This document shows, one piece after another, positions 56,806 to 64,000 of a stretch of DNA of 64,000 nucleotides. The translations under genes and the position numbers were made by a program. The notes beneath the pieces were generated by a model, which searched no databases, was not told the DNA's origin, and worked only from the letters and a program-made list of their open reading frames with translations. Every line of letters starts with the position of its first letter. Position 1 is the first letter of the stretch. The stretch is from Myxococcus qinghaiensis (lineage in GTDB: Bacteria > Myxococcota > Myxococcia > Myxococcales > Myxococcaceae), in contig NZ_JAKCFA010000005.1 in NCBI RefSeq assembly GCF_024198215.1, positions 124,001 through 188,000 of the forward strand, in the 5' to 3' direction.

Positions 56806-57894
56806 TCAGTAACGGAACGGCCACGCCTGGAAGTACCGGCGGACCCGCAGCCACACGCCGAACAGCCCCAACGGCTCCAGCACCAGCACGAGCACCACCA
56901 CCAGAGACAGCAGCACCGTCGCCTGCTGCGCGGACGTGAGCTGGTTCACCAGGGGAAGCGCGCCGCCCACCGTCTCCGCCAGGGGACTCAGGAAGGTGAA
57001 CGCGAGCGCGCCACTCACCGCGCCGAACACCGTGCCCACCCCGCCCAACACAATCATCGCGATGTATTGGATGGAGAGGTTCAAATCGAACGGCGGCTCG
57101 ACGGTGATGTATTGCTGCTGGAACGCGAACATCGCCCCGGCGATGCCCGCCAGGAAGGACGACACACCGAACGCCTGGAGCTTCGCCTGCGTCGTGCCCA
57201 CTCCGAGCACCTCCGCCGCGAGGTCCTGGTCCCTCACCGCCATCATCGCCCTGCCACTGTCGGAGCGTTGGAGGTTCTTCGTCAGCCACACCGTGCCCGC
57301 GGCCAGCAGCGCGAAGACGAAGTACAGCTTCCGCTCGAAGTTGAAGCCCACCCCGCCCACCACCCACGTCTCGCTCAGCGAGGCCGCCACGCCCGCGTCG
57401 TCGCGGAACCACCAGTACATGGGCACCGCCGTCCCGCTCAGCCCGTTCGTCACCTCGGGGTACGCGAGCAGCACGTGCTGCGTGAGGAACACCAGGCCCA
57501 GCGTGACGATGGCCAGATACAAGCCCTTGAGCCGCAGCGCGAAGGCGCCGATGACCACGCCCACCAACGCTGACACGCCCCCCGCCAGCGGCAGCGCCAG
57601 CCAGAAGGGCCAGCCCAGCTTCGCGCCGAGCACCGCCACGGTGTACGCGCCCAGCGCGAGGAAGGCCGCGTGCCCCAGGCTCACCTGTCCCGCGAAGCCC
57701 GTGAGCACCATCAGCGACGCGGCGCCGACGATGGCCACCAATCCCAGGTTGCCCACCGTGAGCCACCGCGTGCTCACCAGCCACGGGTACGCCAGGGTGA
57801 TGCTCAACGTCAGCAACACGCCGGCCCTCTGCCACAGGCCGGGAAAGAGCTTCAGGTCGTCCTCGTACCGAATCACCAAGGGGCGGGTTGGCAT
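56806..57894 (-). CDS. livM: Liv-type ABC transporter permease LivM
   Basis: A 362-residue integral membrane protein with about nine or ten helices. VLTGFAGQVSLGHAAFLALG is the family signature. AIVTLGLVFLTQHVLLAYPE and GRAMMAVRDQDLAAEVLGV (the EAA-like loop) follow. FFRD-type loops are replaced by YWWFRDDAGVAASLS. It pairs with LivH to form the inner-membrane channel. I start at MPTRPLVIRYEDD (57894); a longer upstream frame runs into LivH and is rejected. Confidence 0.93.
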   Translation of the reverse strand: MPTRPLVIRYEDDLKLFPGLWQRAGVLLTLSITLAYPWLVSTRWLTVGNLGLVAIVGAASLMVLTGFAGQVSLGHAAFLALGAYTVAVLGAKLGWPFWLALPLAGGVSALVGVVIGAFALRLKGLYLAIVTLGLVFLTQHVLLAYPEVTNGLSGTAVPMYWWFRDDAGVAASLSETWVVGGVGFNFERKLYFVFALLAAGTVWLTKNLQRSDSGRAMMAVRDQDLAAEVLGVGTTQAKLQAFGVSSFLAGIAGAMFAFQQQYITVEPPFDLNLSIQYIAMIVLGGVGTVFGAVSGALAFTFLSPLAETVGGALPLVNQLTSAQQATVLLSLVVVLVLVLEPLGLFGVWLRVRRYFQAWPFRY

Positions 57895-57914
57895 GATGTG
57901 GTCTCGCGGCGCGC

Positions 57915-58808
57915 CTAGACGCGGCGCACCTCGTGCTCGCCCCAGAGTCCGCGCGGACGCAGGACCAGGAAGAGAATCATCGCGGCGTAGGGGAAGACGG
58001 CGTGGAAGTTGTGCCCGAAGGCGCCCAGGTGCGGATTCACGTACGCCTGGGACAGCACCTCCAAGAGCCCCAGCATGAACGCGGCGACCACCGCGCCCAC
58101 CACCGACTCCAGACCTCCGACGATGATGGCCGGGAAGGCACGCAGCGCCACGTAGCCCAGGTTGGAGTCCACCGAGCGCGGGAACATCCCCAGGAAGATG
58201 CCGGCCACCGCGGCCGTCGCTCCCGCCAGGAACCACGTGAAGGCGAGCACCCGGCCCACGGGGATGCCCAGCACCAGGGCTACCTCCTGATTCTCACTGG
58301 CCGCGCGCATCGCCACGCCCATCGGGGTGCGCTGCACCAGCGCATGCATTCCAACGAGCACCAGGCTCGTCGCGCCCAGCGAGATGAGCGAGGACAGGAG
58401 CACGGTGGAGTCGCCCACCTGCACCTCGGCCATGGTGTCCCACGGCGTCGGCATGCCGCGCGTGTCGGTGCCAAAGGCGATGACGATGCCCGCGCGCAGG
58501 AGCAGGCCCAGGAACAGTGTCAGGATGATGGTGGTGAAGACGGACCGTCCCACCATGCGCCGCAGGACGGTGCGCTCCAGGAGCGCGGCCAGTCCTCCGG
58601 TGAGGCACGCGGAGGCGGCGAGCGCCAGCCACCAGGGCATCACCTCGACGAGCGCCGTCATCAGGAACGCGCCCAGGCTGAGCAGCTCGCCGTGCGCGAA
58701 GTTGAAGAGGCGGGAGGCTCGGTACACGACTGAGAAGCCCAGGGCGATGAGCGCGTAGCTCGCCCCGAGCGCCAGTCCCGAGATGCTGAGCTGGAGCAAC
58801 TGCGTCAT
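57915..58808 (-). CDS. livH: Liv-type ABC transporter permease LivH
   Basis: A 297-residue membrane protein with the LivH pattern: SGLALGASYALIALGFSVVY, LFNFAHGELLSLGAFLM, MGVAMRAASENQEVALVLGI (cytoplasmic EAA-like loop) and FPAIIVGGLESVVGAVVAAF. Its ATG overlaps the ligase stop (ATGA). It ends 20 nt before livM. Confidence 0.94.
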   Translation of the reverse strand: MTQLLQLSISGLALGASYALIALGFSVVYRASRLFNFAHGELLSLGAFLMTALVEVMPWWLALAASACLTGGLAALLERTVLRRMVGRSVFTTIILTLFLGLLLRAGIVIAFGTDTRGMPTPWDTMAEVQVGDSTVLLSSLISLGATSLVLVGMHALVQRTPMGVAMRAASENQEVALVLGIPVGRVLAFTWFLAGATAAVAGIFLGMFPRSVDSNLGYVALRAFPAIIVGGLESVVGAVVAAFMLGLLEVLSQAYVNPHLGAFGHNFHAVFPYAAMILFLVLRPRGLWGEHEVRRV

Positions 58809-60625
58809 TCGCGTGTCCTCGCGTACATCTCTTCCACCAGCGCTGAATGCAGCTCGAGCACCGCCTTGCGGCGCACCTTGAGAGAGGCCGTCACCTCACC
58901 CGCGTCCTGCGTCATCTCGCGGGCGAGCAGCCGGACTGCGCGCACCTGCTCCACTCGCGCGAGGCCTTCGTTGGCGCGGGCGACCTCCTCGTCGATGAGC
59001 TTGCGCACCTCGGGCCGCAGCGTGAGGTCCGTGTACGAGGTGAAGGCAATCTTGCGGCGCAGCGCCCAGTCCGCCACCGTCTCCGGGTCCACCTGCACCA
59101 GCGCGGTGACGAAGGCTCGACGGTCGCCAATGGCCACCGCCTCCTTGATGTACGGACTGTTCTTCAGCGCGTTCTGGATGCGCTCGGGCGACAGGTTCTT
59201 TCCGCCGGAGGTGATGAGGATTTCGCGCTTGCGGCCGGTGATGCGCAGGTAGCCGTCCGCGTCGACCTCGCCCAAATCCCCGGTGTGTAGCCAGCCCTCC
59301 GTGTCACGGACCTCGGCGGTGGCCTCTGGCCTGTTGAGGTAGCCGAGGAACACGTTGGCCCCACGCACGAGCACCTCGCCGTCCTCCGCGAGCCGACACT
59401 CCACGCCCGGCACGGTGCGCCCGACGGTGCCCAGCTTCGTGGCGCCCGGGATGTTGAGGTGGCTGGTGCCCGCGCTCTCCGTCTGGCCGTAGCCTTCGTA
59501 GATGCGGACGCCGATGCTGTCGTACCAGGCGAGCAGCTCCGGAGAGATGGGCGCCGCGCCGGAAATGGGGAAGCGACAGCGCCGCAAGCCCAGGCGCTCC
59601 TGGAGCGGCCGGTAGACGAGCAGGTCTCCGACACGCCACGCGAGTGCATCCCACCAGCGGCGTTGCCCCGTGCGCTCCCGCTCGCGAATCTTCGAGCCCA
59701 GCCGGGTGAAGGTCTCGAAGAGGGTGCGCTTGAGCCACGAGGCGTCGCGCATCTTCACAGTCACAGCCGCGTGCATCTTCTCCCAGATGCGCGGCACGCC
59801 CAGGAACACGGTGGGGGAGACCTCGGCCACGTCGCTCTGCACCGTCTCCAGTGCTTCACCGAAGTGGACCTTCCCGCCAACGACGAGCGGCAAGAGCAGG
59901 CTGAACAGCTTCTCCGCGACGTGACACAGCGGCAGGTACGAGACGACGCTGTCGTCCTGGCCCAGCCCGAGCTGCGCGGTGAAGGTCGCCGAGCCCTCAA
60001 GCATGTTGCGGCTGGAGACGAGCGCGCCCTTCGGCGCCCCCGTGGTCCCCGACGTGTAGATGACCATGGCCGCCTCGTCGGGAGTGCGCCGCGCGAGCTG
60101 CTCGCGGAGCCAGCCTGGCTCGCGTTCCAGCAACGCGCGTCCCTCCTCGAGGAAGCGCTCCCACGTGCGCAGCCGGGAGTCCTCCACGCCGCGCAGTCCA
60201 AGCGGTTCGATGACGAGCACGTGCTCGACGGAGGGCGTCTCGGCGGCGACGGTCGCGACCTTGTCGTACTGCTCCTGGTCCTCGCAGAGCACGACGCGGC
60301 ACTTGGCGTCGTTGAGGATGTACGCCACGTCCGCGGGCGGATTCGTCTGGTAGATGCCGACGGTGCGCGCCCCGAGCGCCTGGGTGCCCAGGTCCGCGAA
60401 CAGCCACTCCGGCCGGTTGTCACTGAGGATGGCCACCGAGTCACCGGCGCGCACGCCCAGCTCCCACAGCATCCGCGCCGCCTGGCCGACGCGCTCCAGG
60501 TAGCCCTGGAACGACAGCTCGTTCCAGATGCCAAGGCGCTTCTCTCGGATGGCGACAGCGTGCGGATGCTGCTCCGCGCGCAGGAAGAGCTGGCCCGGCA
60601 GGCTCAGGGGAAGCGCCGCGTTCAT
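58805..60625 (-). CDS. AMP-dependent acyl-CoA synthetase/ligase
   Basis: A 606-residue adenylating enzyme. The P-loop AAMVIYTSGTTGAPKGALVS, the A5-type YEGYGQTESAGTSHLN, GEVLVRGANVFLGYLNRPEA, GWLHTGDLGEVDADGYLRIT and GRKREILITSGGKNLSPERI are in order. It resembles long-chain-type (FadD15-like) ligases. It overlaps livG upstream and livH downstream by ATGA each, so uptake and CoA activation of the substrate are made together. This embedding of a ligase in a Liv operon is known for carboxylic and aromatic acid users. Confidence 0.93.
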   Translation of the reverse strand: MNAALPLSLPGQLFLRAEQHPHAVAIREKRLGIWNELSFQGYLERVGQAARMLWELGVRAGDSVAILSDNRPEWLFADLGTQALGARTVGIYQTNPPADVAYILNDAKCRVVLCEDQEQYDKVATVAAETPSVEHVLVIEPLGLRGVEDSRLRTWERFLEEGRALLEREPGWLREQLARRTPDEAAMVIYTSGTTGAPKGALVSSRNMLEGSATFTAQLGLGQDDSVVSYLPLCHVAEKLFSLLLPLVVGGKVHFGEALETVQSDVAEVSPTVFLGVPRIWEKMHAAVTVKMRDASWLKRTLFETFTRLGSKIRERERTGQRRWWDALAWRVGDLLVYRPLQERLGLRRCRFPISGAAPISPELLAWYDSIGVRIYEGYGQTESAGTSHLNIPGATKLGTVGRTVPGVECRLAEDGEVLVRGANVFLGYLNRPEATAEVRDTEGWLHTGDLGEVDADGYLRITGRKREILITSGGKNLSPERIQNALKNSPYIKEAVAIGDRRAFVTALVQVDPETVADWALRRKIAFTSYTDLTLRPEVRKLIDEEVARANEGLARVEQVRAVRLLAREMTQDAGEVTASLKVRRKAVLELHSALVEEMYARTRE

Positions 60626-61392
60626 GCCGCCACCGTCCCGCCCACGTAGGCGCTCAGCACGCGCGTGTCCTCACGCAGGGAGGAAGGCGGTCCATTCGCG
60701 ATGACCCGGCCCCGGTCCAGCACCGTCACCTGCGTGGCCAGGTCCATCACGAAGCGCAGCTCGTGACCGATGAGTACCTGCGTCACCCCCAGCTCGTGAC
60801 GGATGTCGAGCAGGTGGTTCGCCATGTCCTCCGTCTCCTCCTGGTTGAGTCCCGCCGTGGGCTCATCCAGCAGCAAGAGCTTCGGCTCCATGCACAGCGC
60901 GCGGCCCAACTCCACGCGCTTGCGGATGCCGTAGGGCAGCACCGATACGGGCATCCACCGGTAGTGCTCCAGGTTGAGGAAGTCGATGACCTCCTCGGCC
61001 TTCTCACGGTGGCGGACCTCCTCCGCGCGCGCGCCTCGCGTCCAGAACAGGTTCCTCAACAGCCCCGTCCGGTACTTCGGGTGACGACCGAGCAGCAGGT
61101 TCTCCAGCACGGTGAGGTGCTCGAAGAGGGCCAGGTTCTGGAACATCCGCGCCACGCCGCGCCGAGCAATCTCCGGCGGCTCCAGGCCCGCGAGTGCCTG
61201 GCCTTCCAGCGTCACGAGGCCCTCCATGTGGCGATGGATGCCGCTGATGCAGTTGAAGAGGCTGCTCTTGCCCGCGCCATTGGGGCCAATCACGGCGTGC
61301 AGCGCGCCGGCCTCGATGGCGAACGTGACGCCATCCAGGGCTCGCAGCCCGGAGAAGGAGAGGCCCACGTTGTCGAGCTCCAGCAGTGCCAT
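60622..61392 (-). CDS. livG: Liv-type ABC transporter ATPase LivG
   Basis: A 256-residue ABC ATPase. VIGPNGAGKSSLFNCISG is Walker A, the signature is PYGIRKRVELGRALCMEP, LLLLDEPTAGLNQEE is Walker B, and the switch His is in VLIGHELRFVMDLA. The C-terminal extension ending SAYVGGTVAA is typical for LivG. It is 10 nt downstream of livF. Confidence 0.94.
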   Translation of the reverse strand: MALLELDNVGLSFSGLRALDGVTFAIEAGALHAVIGPNGAGKSSLFNCISGIHRHMEGLVTLEGQALAGLEPPEIARRGVARMFQNLALFEHLTVLENLLLGRHPKYRTGLLRNLFWTRGARAEEVRHREKAEEVIDFLNLEHYRWMPVSVLPYGIRKRVELGRALCMEPKLLLLDEPTAGLNQEETEDMANHLLDIRHELGVTQVLIGHELRFVMDLATQVTVLDRGRVIANGPPSSLREDTRVLSAYVGGTVAA

Positions 61393-61402
61393 TCCTCACC
61401 CT

Positions 61403-62209
61403 TCACGAAAGCCAGCGCCGCTTGCGCCGATACCGCTTCAGCTCGTGGTAGCCGCGCTGCCCCTCGCGCCCGAAGCCCAGGTAGAACTCCTGCACGTCGG
61501 GGTCCTCGCGCAGCTTGTCCGCGGGGCCGTCCAGCACCACCTTGCCCGTCTCCAGCACGTAGCCGTGGCTGGCCAGCGTCAGCGCGACGCGCGCGTTCTG
61601 CTCCACGAGCAACACGGCGACACCCTCGGCGCTGATGCGCTGAATCAGCTCCGACACCTCGCCCACCGCCTTGGGCGACAACCCCAGGAAGGGCTCATCC
61701 AGGAGCAGCACCTTGGGCCGTCGCATCAGCCCTCGGCAGATGGCCAGCAACTGCTGCTCTCCACCGGAGAGGTAGCCGGCCTTCTGTCGCCGCCTTTCGC
61801 GCAGCACGGGGAAGCGGGTGAAGGCGGACTCGACCAACTCCTTGCGTGCCTGGGCGCCCATGCCGAAGCCGCCCGCGAGGAGGTTCTCCTCCACCGACAG
61901 CTCGCCGAGGATGCGCCGCCCTTCGAGCACCTGCACCACGCCCGCGTGCACGCGCCCGTCGGCGGGCAGGGCCAGCAGGCTCTGTCCGGACAGCTCCACC
62001 TTGCCCTGGGTGATGGCGCCGTCGTGCATGTGGAGCAGGCCGCTGATGGCGCGCAGCGCGGTGGACTTCCCCGCGCCGTTGGGCCCGAGGAGGGCCACCA
62101 CACCCTGGTGGGGGACCTCCAGGGTGATGCCCCGGAGGGCTCGCACCGCCGAGTGATAGACGACCTGGAGGTTCTGCACGCGCAGCAGGGCGGGACTACT
62201 TGCTGTCAT
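61403..62209 (-). CDS. livF: Liv-type ABC transporter ATPase LivF
   Basis: A 268-residue ABC ATPase from the ATG at 62209, which lies inside the end of the binding-protein gene (14-nt overlap). LLGPNGAGKSTALRAISG is Walker A, YLSGGEQQLLAICRGLM the signature, VLLLDEPFLGLSP Walker B, and AVLLVEQNARVAL the switch. The last 25 residues are basic (GYHELKRYRRKRRW). Confidence 0.93.
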   Translation of the reverse strand: MTASSPALLRVQNLQVVYHSAVRALRGITLEVPHQGVVALLGPNGAGKSTALRAISGLLHMHDGAITQGKVELSGQSLLALPADGRVHAGVVQVLEGRRILGELSVEENLLAGGFGMGAQARKELVESAFTRFPVLRERRRQKAGYLSGGEQQLLAICRGLMRRPKVLLLDEPFLGLSPKAVGEVSELIQRISAEGVAVLLVEQNARVALTLASHGYVLETGKVVLDGPADKLREDPDVQEFYLGFGREGQRGYHELKRYRRKRRWLS

Positions 62210-63494
62210 CGGCGGCCTTCGCGGCGGAGGCCCCCAGCGCCTTCGGCGGCGCCAGGCCAGCGACGACACTCCAGCTCCCCTGGTCCAGCACGGGCTTGAG
62301 CACTCGCGCCGAGACGGCTGTCTCGTAGGGGAACCGGGACAGGTCCACCGGCTCCGCCGTCATGCCGCCCGCCGTGGTGCGGGTGATGCCCTTGAGCGCC
62401 TTGAGGTAGCCGGCCCGCGTGACGTCCTTGGCTTCGATGGCGGCCTTGAGCGCCTCGATTTGCACGCGGCCCTGGACGTAGGAAGACAGCGTGTAGAAGT
62501 CCTTCGGCGTGTTGGGGTACTTCTCCACCAGCGCGAGGAAGTCCTTCATGCCGGGCACGTCGTCGCCCCAGAAGGTGAGCCCCGTGGCCCAGTAGAAGTT
62601 GGCGAAGACGGCGGCGGGGATGACCTTCGCGTCGAAGAAACGGTCCACCCACGCGGGCGTCTGGCCTACCCACGTCGGCTGGTACTTGAGCTGCGCGGCC
62701 GTGCCCAGGATGGGCCCCGAGGCGCTGGGCAGCACCGTGAGCAACACGTAGTTGGCGCCGGACTGCTTGAGCGCGGTGATGATGGCGGCGAAGTCCTTCT
62801 GTCCCGGCGCGACGCTCTGCTGCGAGACGATGGTGACGCCGTGGTGCTTGGCGGCCTCGCTCCAGCCGTCCAGCCCGTCCTTCCCGTAGTCGTCACCCTG
62901 CGCGACGATGGCGGCCTTCACCTTGTCCGCGCCGCCCGCGTGCTCCACGGCCCAGTCCATGGCCCGCATCGCCTCCATCTTGTAGGAGGCGCCAATGGGC
63001 GGTGTGTACTGGTGCCGCGCCATCTCCGAGGACTGCGACGCGGGGAAGGCCACCAGGTTGTCCGCCGTCATCTTGTCGCGCAAGGGCAGCGTGTTGGGCG
63101 TGCCGAAGCTGGTGCCCAGGAACAGCACGCGGTCGTGGATGTCGCTGTACGCCTGCACCGCGTTCTGCGGGTTGTAGGCGTGGTCCCGTTCGACGAGCTC
63201 CACGCGCCAGCCGGGCGGCAGGAGTCCCGAGTCCCCCGCGTTCACCTGCTGCGCGAGCAGCCGCTTCCCCGCGGCGAACGGCTTGCCGATGGCGGCGCCA
63301 GGGCCGCTTTCGTCGTTGAGCGCGCCGATGTAGACGACCTTCTTCTCCAGGTCGACGCCCTTGTCTGTCTTGATGTCTGGTGCCGCCACGGGACGCGCCT
63401 GCGCGCCCTCCGACGGTGGTGTCGAAGCCTCTTCCTTCTTGCAAGCCATCAAACAGAAAGCTGTCGCCAGGAGTCCGACCACGAGTCGTTGCAT
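62196..63494 (-). CDS. Liv-type ABC transporter substrate-binding lipoprotein
   Basis: A 432-residue lipoprotein. MQRLVVGLLATAFCLMAC is a lipoprotein signal with the lipid Cys at 18. KKVVYIGALNDESGPGAAIG, QVNAGDSGLLPPGWRVELVE and AFPASQSSEMARHQYTPPIG match the periplasmic-binding fold type I used for branched-chain amino acids and aromatic acids. I choose the ATG at 63494 (GGGGAGAG upstream). It is first in the transporter operon; two predicted IclR operators lie 88-143 nt upstream. Confidence 0.92.
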   Translation of the reverse strand: MQRLVVGLLATAFCLMACKKEEASTPPSEGAQARPVAAPDIKTDKGVDLEKKVVYIGALNDESGPGAAIGKPFAAGKRLLAQQVNAGDSGLLPPGWRVELVERDHAYNPQNAVQAYSDIHDRVLFLGTSFGTPNTLPLRDKMTADNLVAFPASQSSEMARHQYTPPIGASYKMEAMRAMDWAVEHAGGADKVKAAIVAQGDDYGKDGLDGWSEAAKHHGVTIVSQQSVAPGQKDFAAIITALKQSGANYVLLTVLPSASGPILGTAAQLKYQPTWVGQTPAWVDRFFDAKVIPAAVFANFYWATGLTFWGDDVPGMKDFLALVEKYPNTPKDFYTLSSYVQGRVQIEALKAAIEAKDVTRAGYLKALKGITRTTAGGMTAEPVDLSRFPYETAVSARVLKPVLDQGSWSVVAGLAPPKALGASAAKAADDSK

Positions 63495-63581
63495 CGCACT
63501 CTCCCCGTCAGAATCGTGGCGGCACAGTAGCCACACTCCCCTCGAAGAGGAAAGACAGTCACCCGTAATTCGATGGCTGTA

Positions 63582-63596
63582 TTTCGCAGGGCGGAA
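63582..63596. promoter_or_regulatory. predicted IclR operator, transporter operon, proximal
   Basis: TTTCGC-AGG-GCGGAA, one mismatch from a perfect palindrome; its centre is 41 bp from that of the second copy. Confidence 0.62.
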
Positions 63597-63622
63597 CGTC
63601 CTGGAAGGTTGTCTTGATTGTG

Positions 63623-63637
63623 TTTCGCACGGCGAAA
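63623..63637. promoter_or_regulatory. predicted IclR operator, transporter operon, distal
   Basis: TTTCGC-ACG-GCGAAA, a perfect 6-bp inverted repeat upstream of the binding-protein gene. It is the best of the three related sites in the window. Confidence 0.68.
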
Positions 63638-63696
63638 ATGTTTCGGGTGATGACACATTGCGCCAGGGACACGCTGCGCCACCGGAGGGCTGTCAG

Positions 63697-64000
63697 GTGA
63701 GTGAGGGTTGCGCGTCGCTGGGGGCGCCCCGCATGCCGCTACCCGAACGGAATTTTCCCCGACTCGACGCTTTCGGTGACCCTCTCCCGGAGCAGGCGCA
63801 CAGTCGCTGCGGCACCGTGCGCTTCTGGCACGCACCGAGCCCTGAGGGTTTTCCACGAGGCGTGGTGGCGCACGCCTTCTCCGCGGACTCGCGCCGGCTC
63901 GTCACGTCGGGAGACTCGACGGCCCGGGTGTGGAACCTGGAGGACGGACGGGAGCTGCTCACGCTCCGGGGAGACTCGCGGAGGGTGAACGCCGTGCTCT
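63697..64000 (+). CDS. WD40-repeat protein, N-terminal part
   Basis: From a GTG at 63697 with GGAGGG seven bases before it, the frame is open to the window end (101 codons). After a polar start, the text GVVAHAFSADSRRLVTSGDS then TARVWNLEDGRELLTLRGDS gives one WD40 blade (SGD..ARVWNLEDG) and the start of the next (RRVNAVL). An in-frame ATG at 63733 is an alternative start. WD40 proteins are common protein-protein scaffolds in myxobacteria. The rest lies outside the window. Confidence 0.75.
   Translation, partial: MSEGCASLGAPRMPLPERNFPRLDAFGDPLPEQAHSRCGTVRFWHAPSPEGFPRGVVAHAFSADSRRLVTSGDSTARVWNLEDGRELLTLRGDSRRVNAVL

Overview
The window is high-GC DNA that I place in the Myxococcaceae (Myxococcus or a close relative). 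The evidence is the base composition, a DUF2381 protein beside Ser/Thr protein kinases, and a lipoprotein toxin with an Imm52-type immunity protein. It has three parts: a short host segment with a tRNA cluster (1-2079), one complete-looking siphophage-type prophage (2056-43543), and a host catabolic and transport region (43544-64000).

Host left end. A VOC/glyoxalase gene (cut by the window edge) and an AraC-type regulator lie on the minus strand. They are followed by a 54-residue peptide gene with a terminator and a tRNA cluster: Glu(CTC), Glu(TTC), Arg(GCG) and a divergent Val(GAC)-like tRNA. The prophage sits in the 3' half of the Val-like tRNA. The attL and attR cores are 22-bp perfect repeats.

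Prophage, about 41.5 kb. The early/replication arm is on the minus strand: integrase, excisionase, RuvC-like resolvase, family A DNA polymerase, small SSB-like protein, SNF2-like helicase, Fe-S PD-(D/E)xK nuclease and VapE-type primase-helicase. A divergent control region at 15.3-15.7 kb leads into a plus-strand arm: small ORFs, a sigma-70-like factor, a zinc-finger protein, terminase, portal, protease, capsid, connectors, tail tube, tail chaperones with a -1 frameshift, tape measure, tail tip and a small lysis/membrane module. Nine copies of an asymmetric motif (core GGAAAGYGTCCCCAT) stand in front of the transcription units. Each points with transcription, and four are exactly 10 nt before the start codon. 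Accessory genes sit between core units, mostly antisense and lower in GC: an unknown SH3-tailed protein, a nuclease-like protein, a Schlafen/AlbA-type protein, a RelE-like protein and a stand-alone Cas2-like protein. Several are bounded by a hairpin on one side and a motif copy on the other. The right end (35.3-43.3 kb) is cargo: DUF2381 protein, two divergent Ser/Thr kinases, an outer-membrane barrel protein, a lipoprotein with a C-terminal nuclease toxin domain, and its immunity protein. No endolysin and no classical lysogeny repressor could be recognised.

Host right part. After attR come a glycosyltransferase, then iclR-acyl-CoA dehydrogenase-hydrolase on the minus strand, divergent from a plus-strand operon of enoyl-CoA hydratase, 3-hydroxyacyl-CoA dehydrogenase, thiolase, aldehyde dehydrogenase and alcohol dehydrogenase. 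A LysR/SDR divergent pair follows. The next operon is a minus-strand Liv-type ABC uptake system with an embedded acyl-CoA ligase and a MetA-type outer-membrane protein gene at its end. Near-identical palindromes (TTYCGC-N3-GCGRAA) lie before the beta-oxidation operon and, as a pair, before the transporter operon. This suggests that the IclR protein controls import and breakdown of one carboxylic acid or alcohol substrate together. A WD40-repeat gene runs off the right edge.
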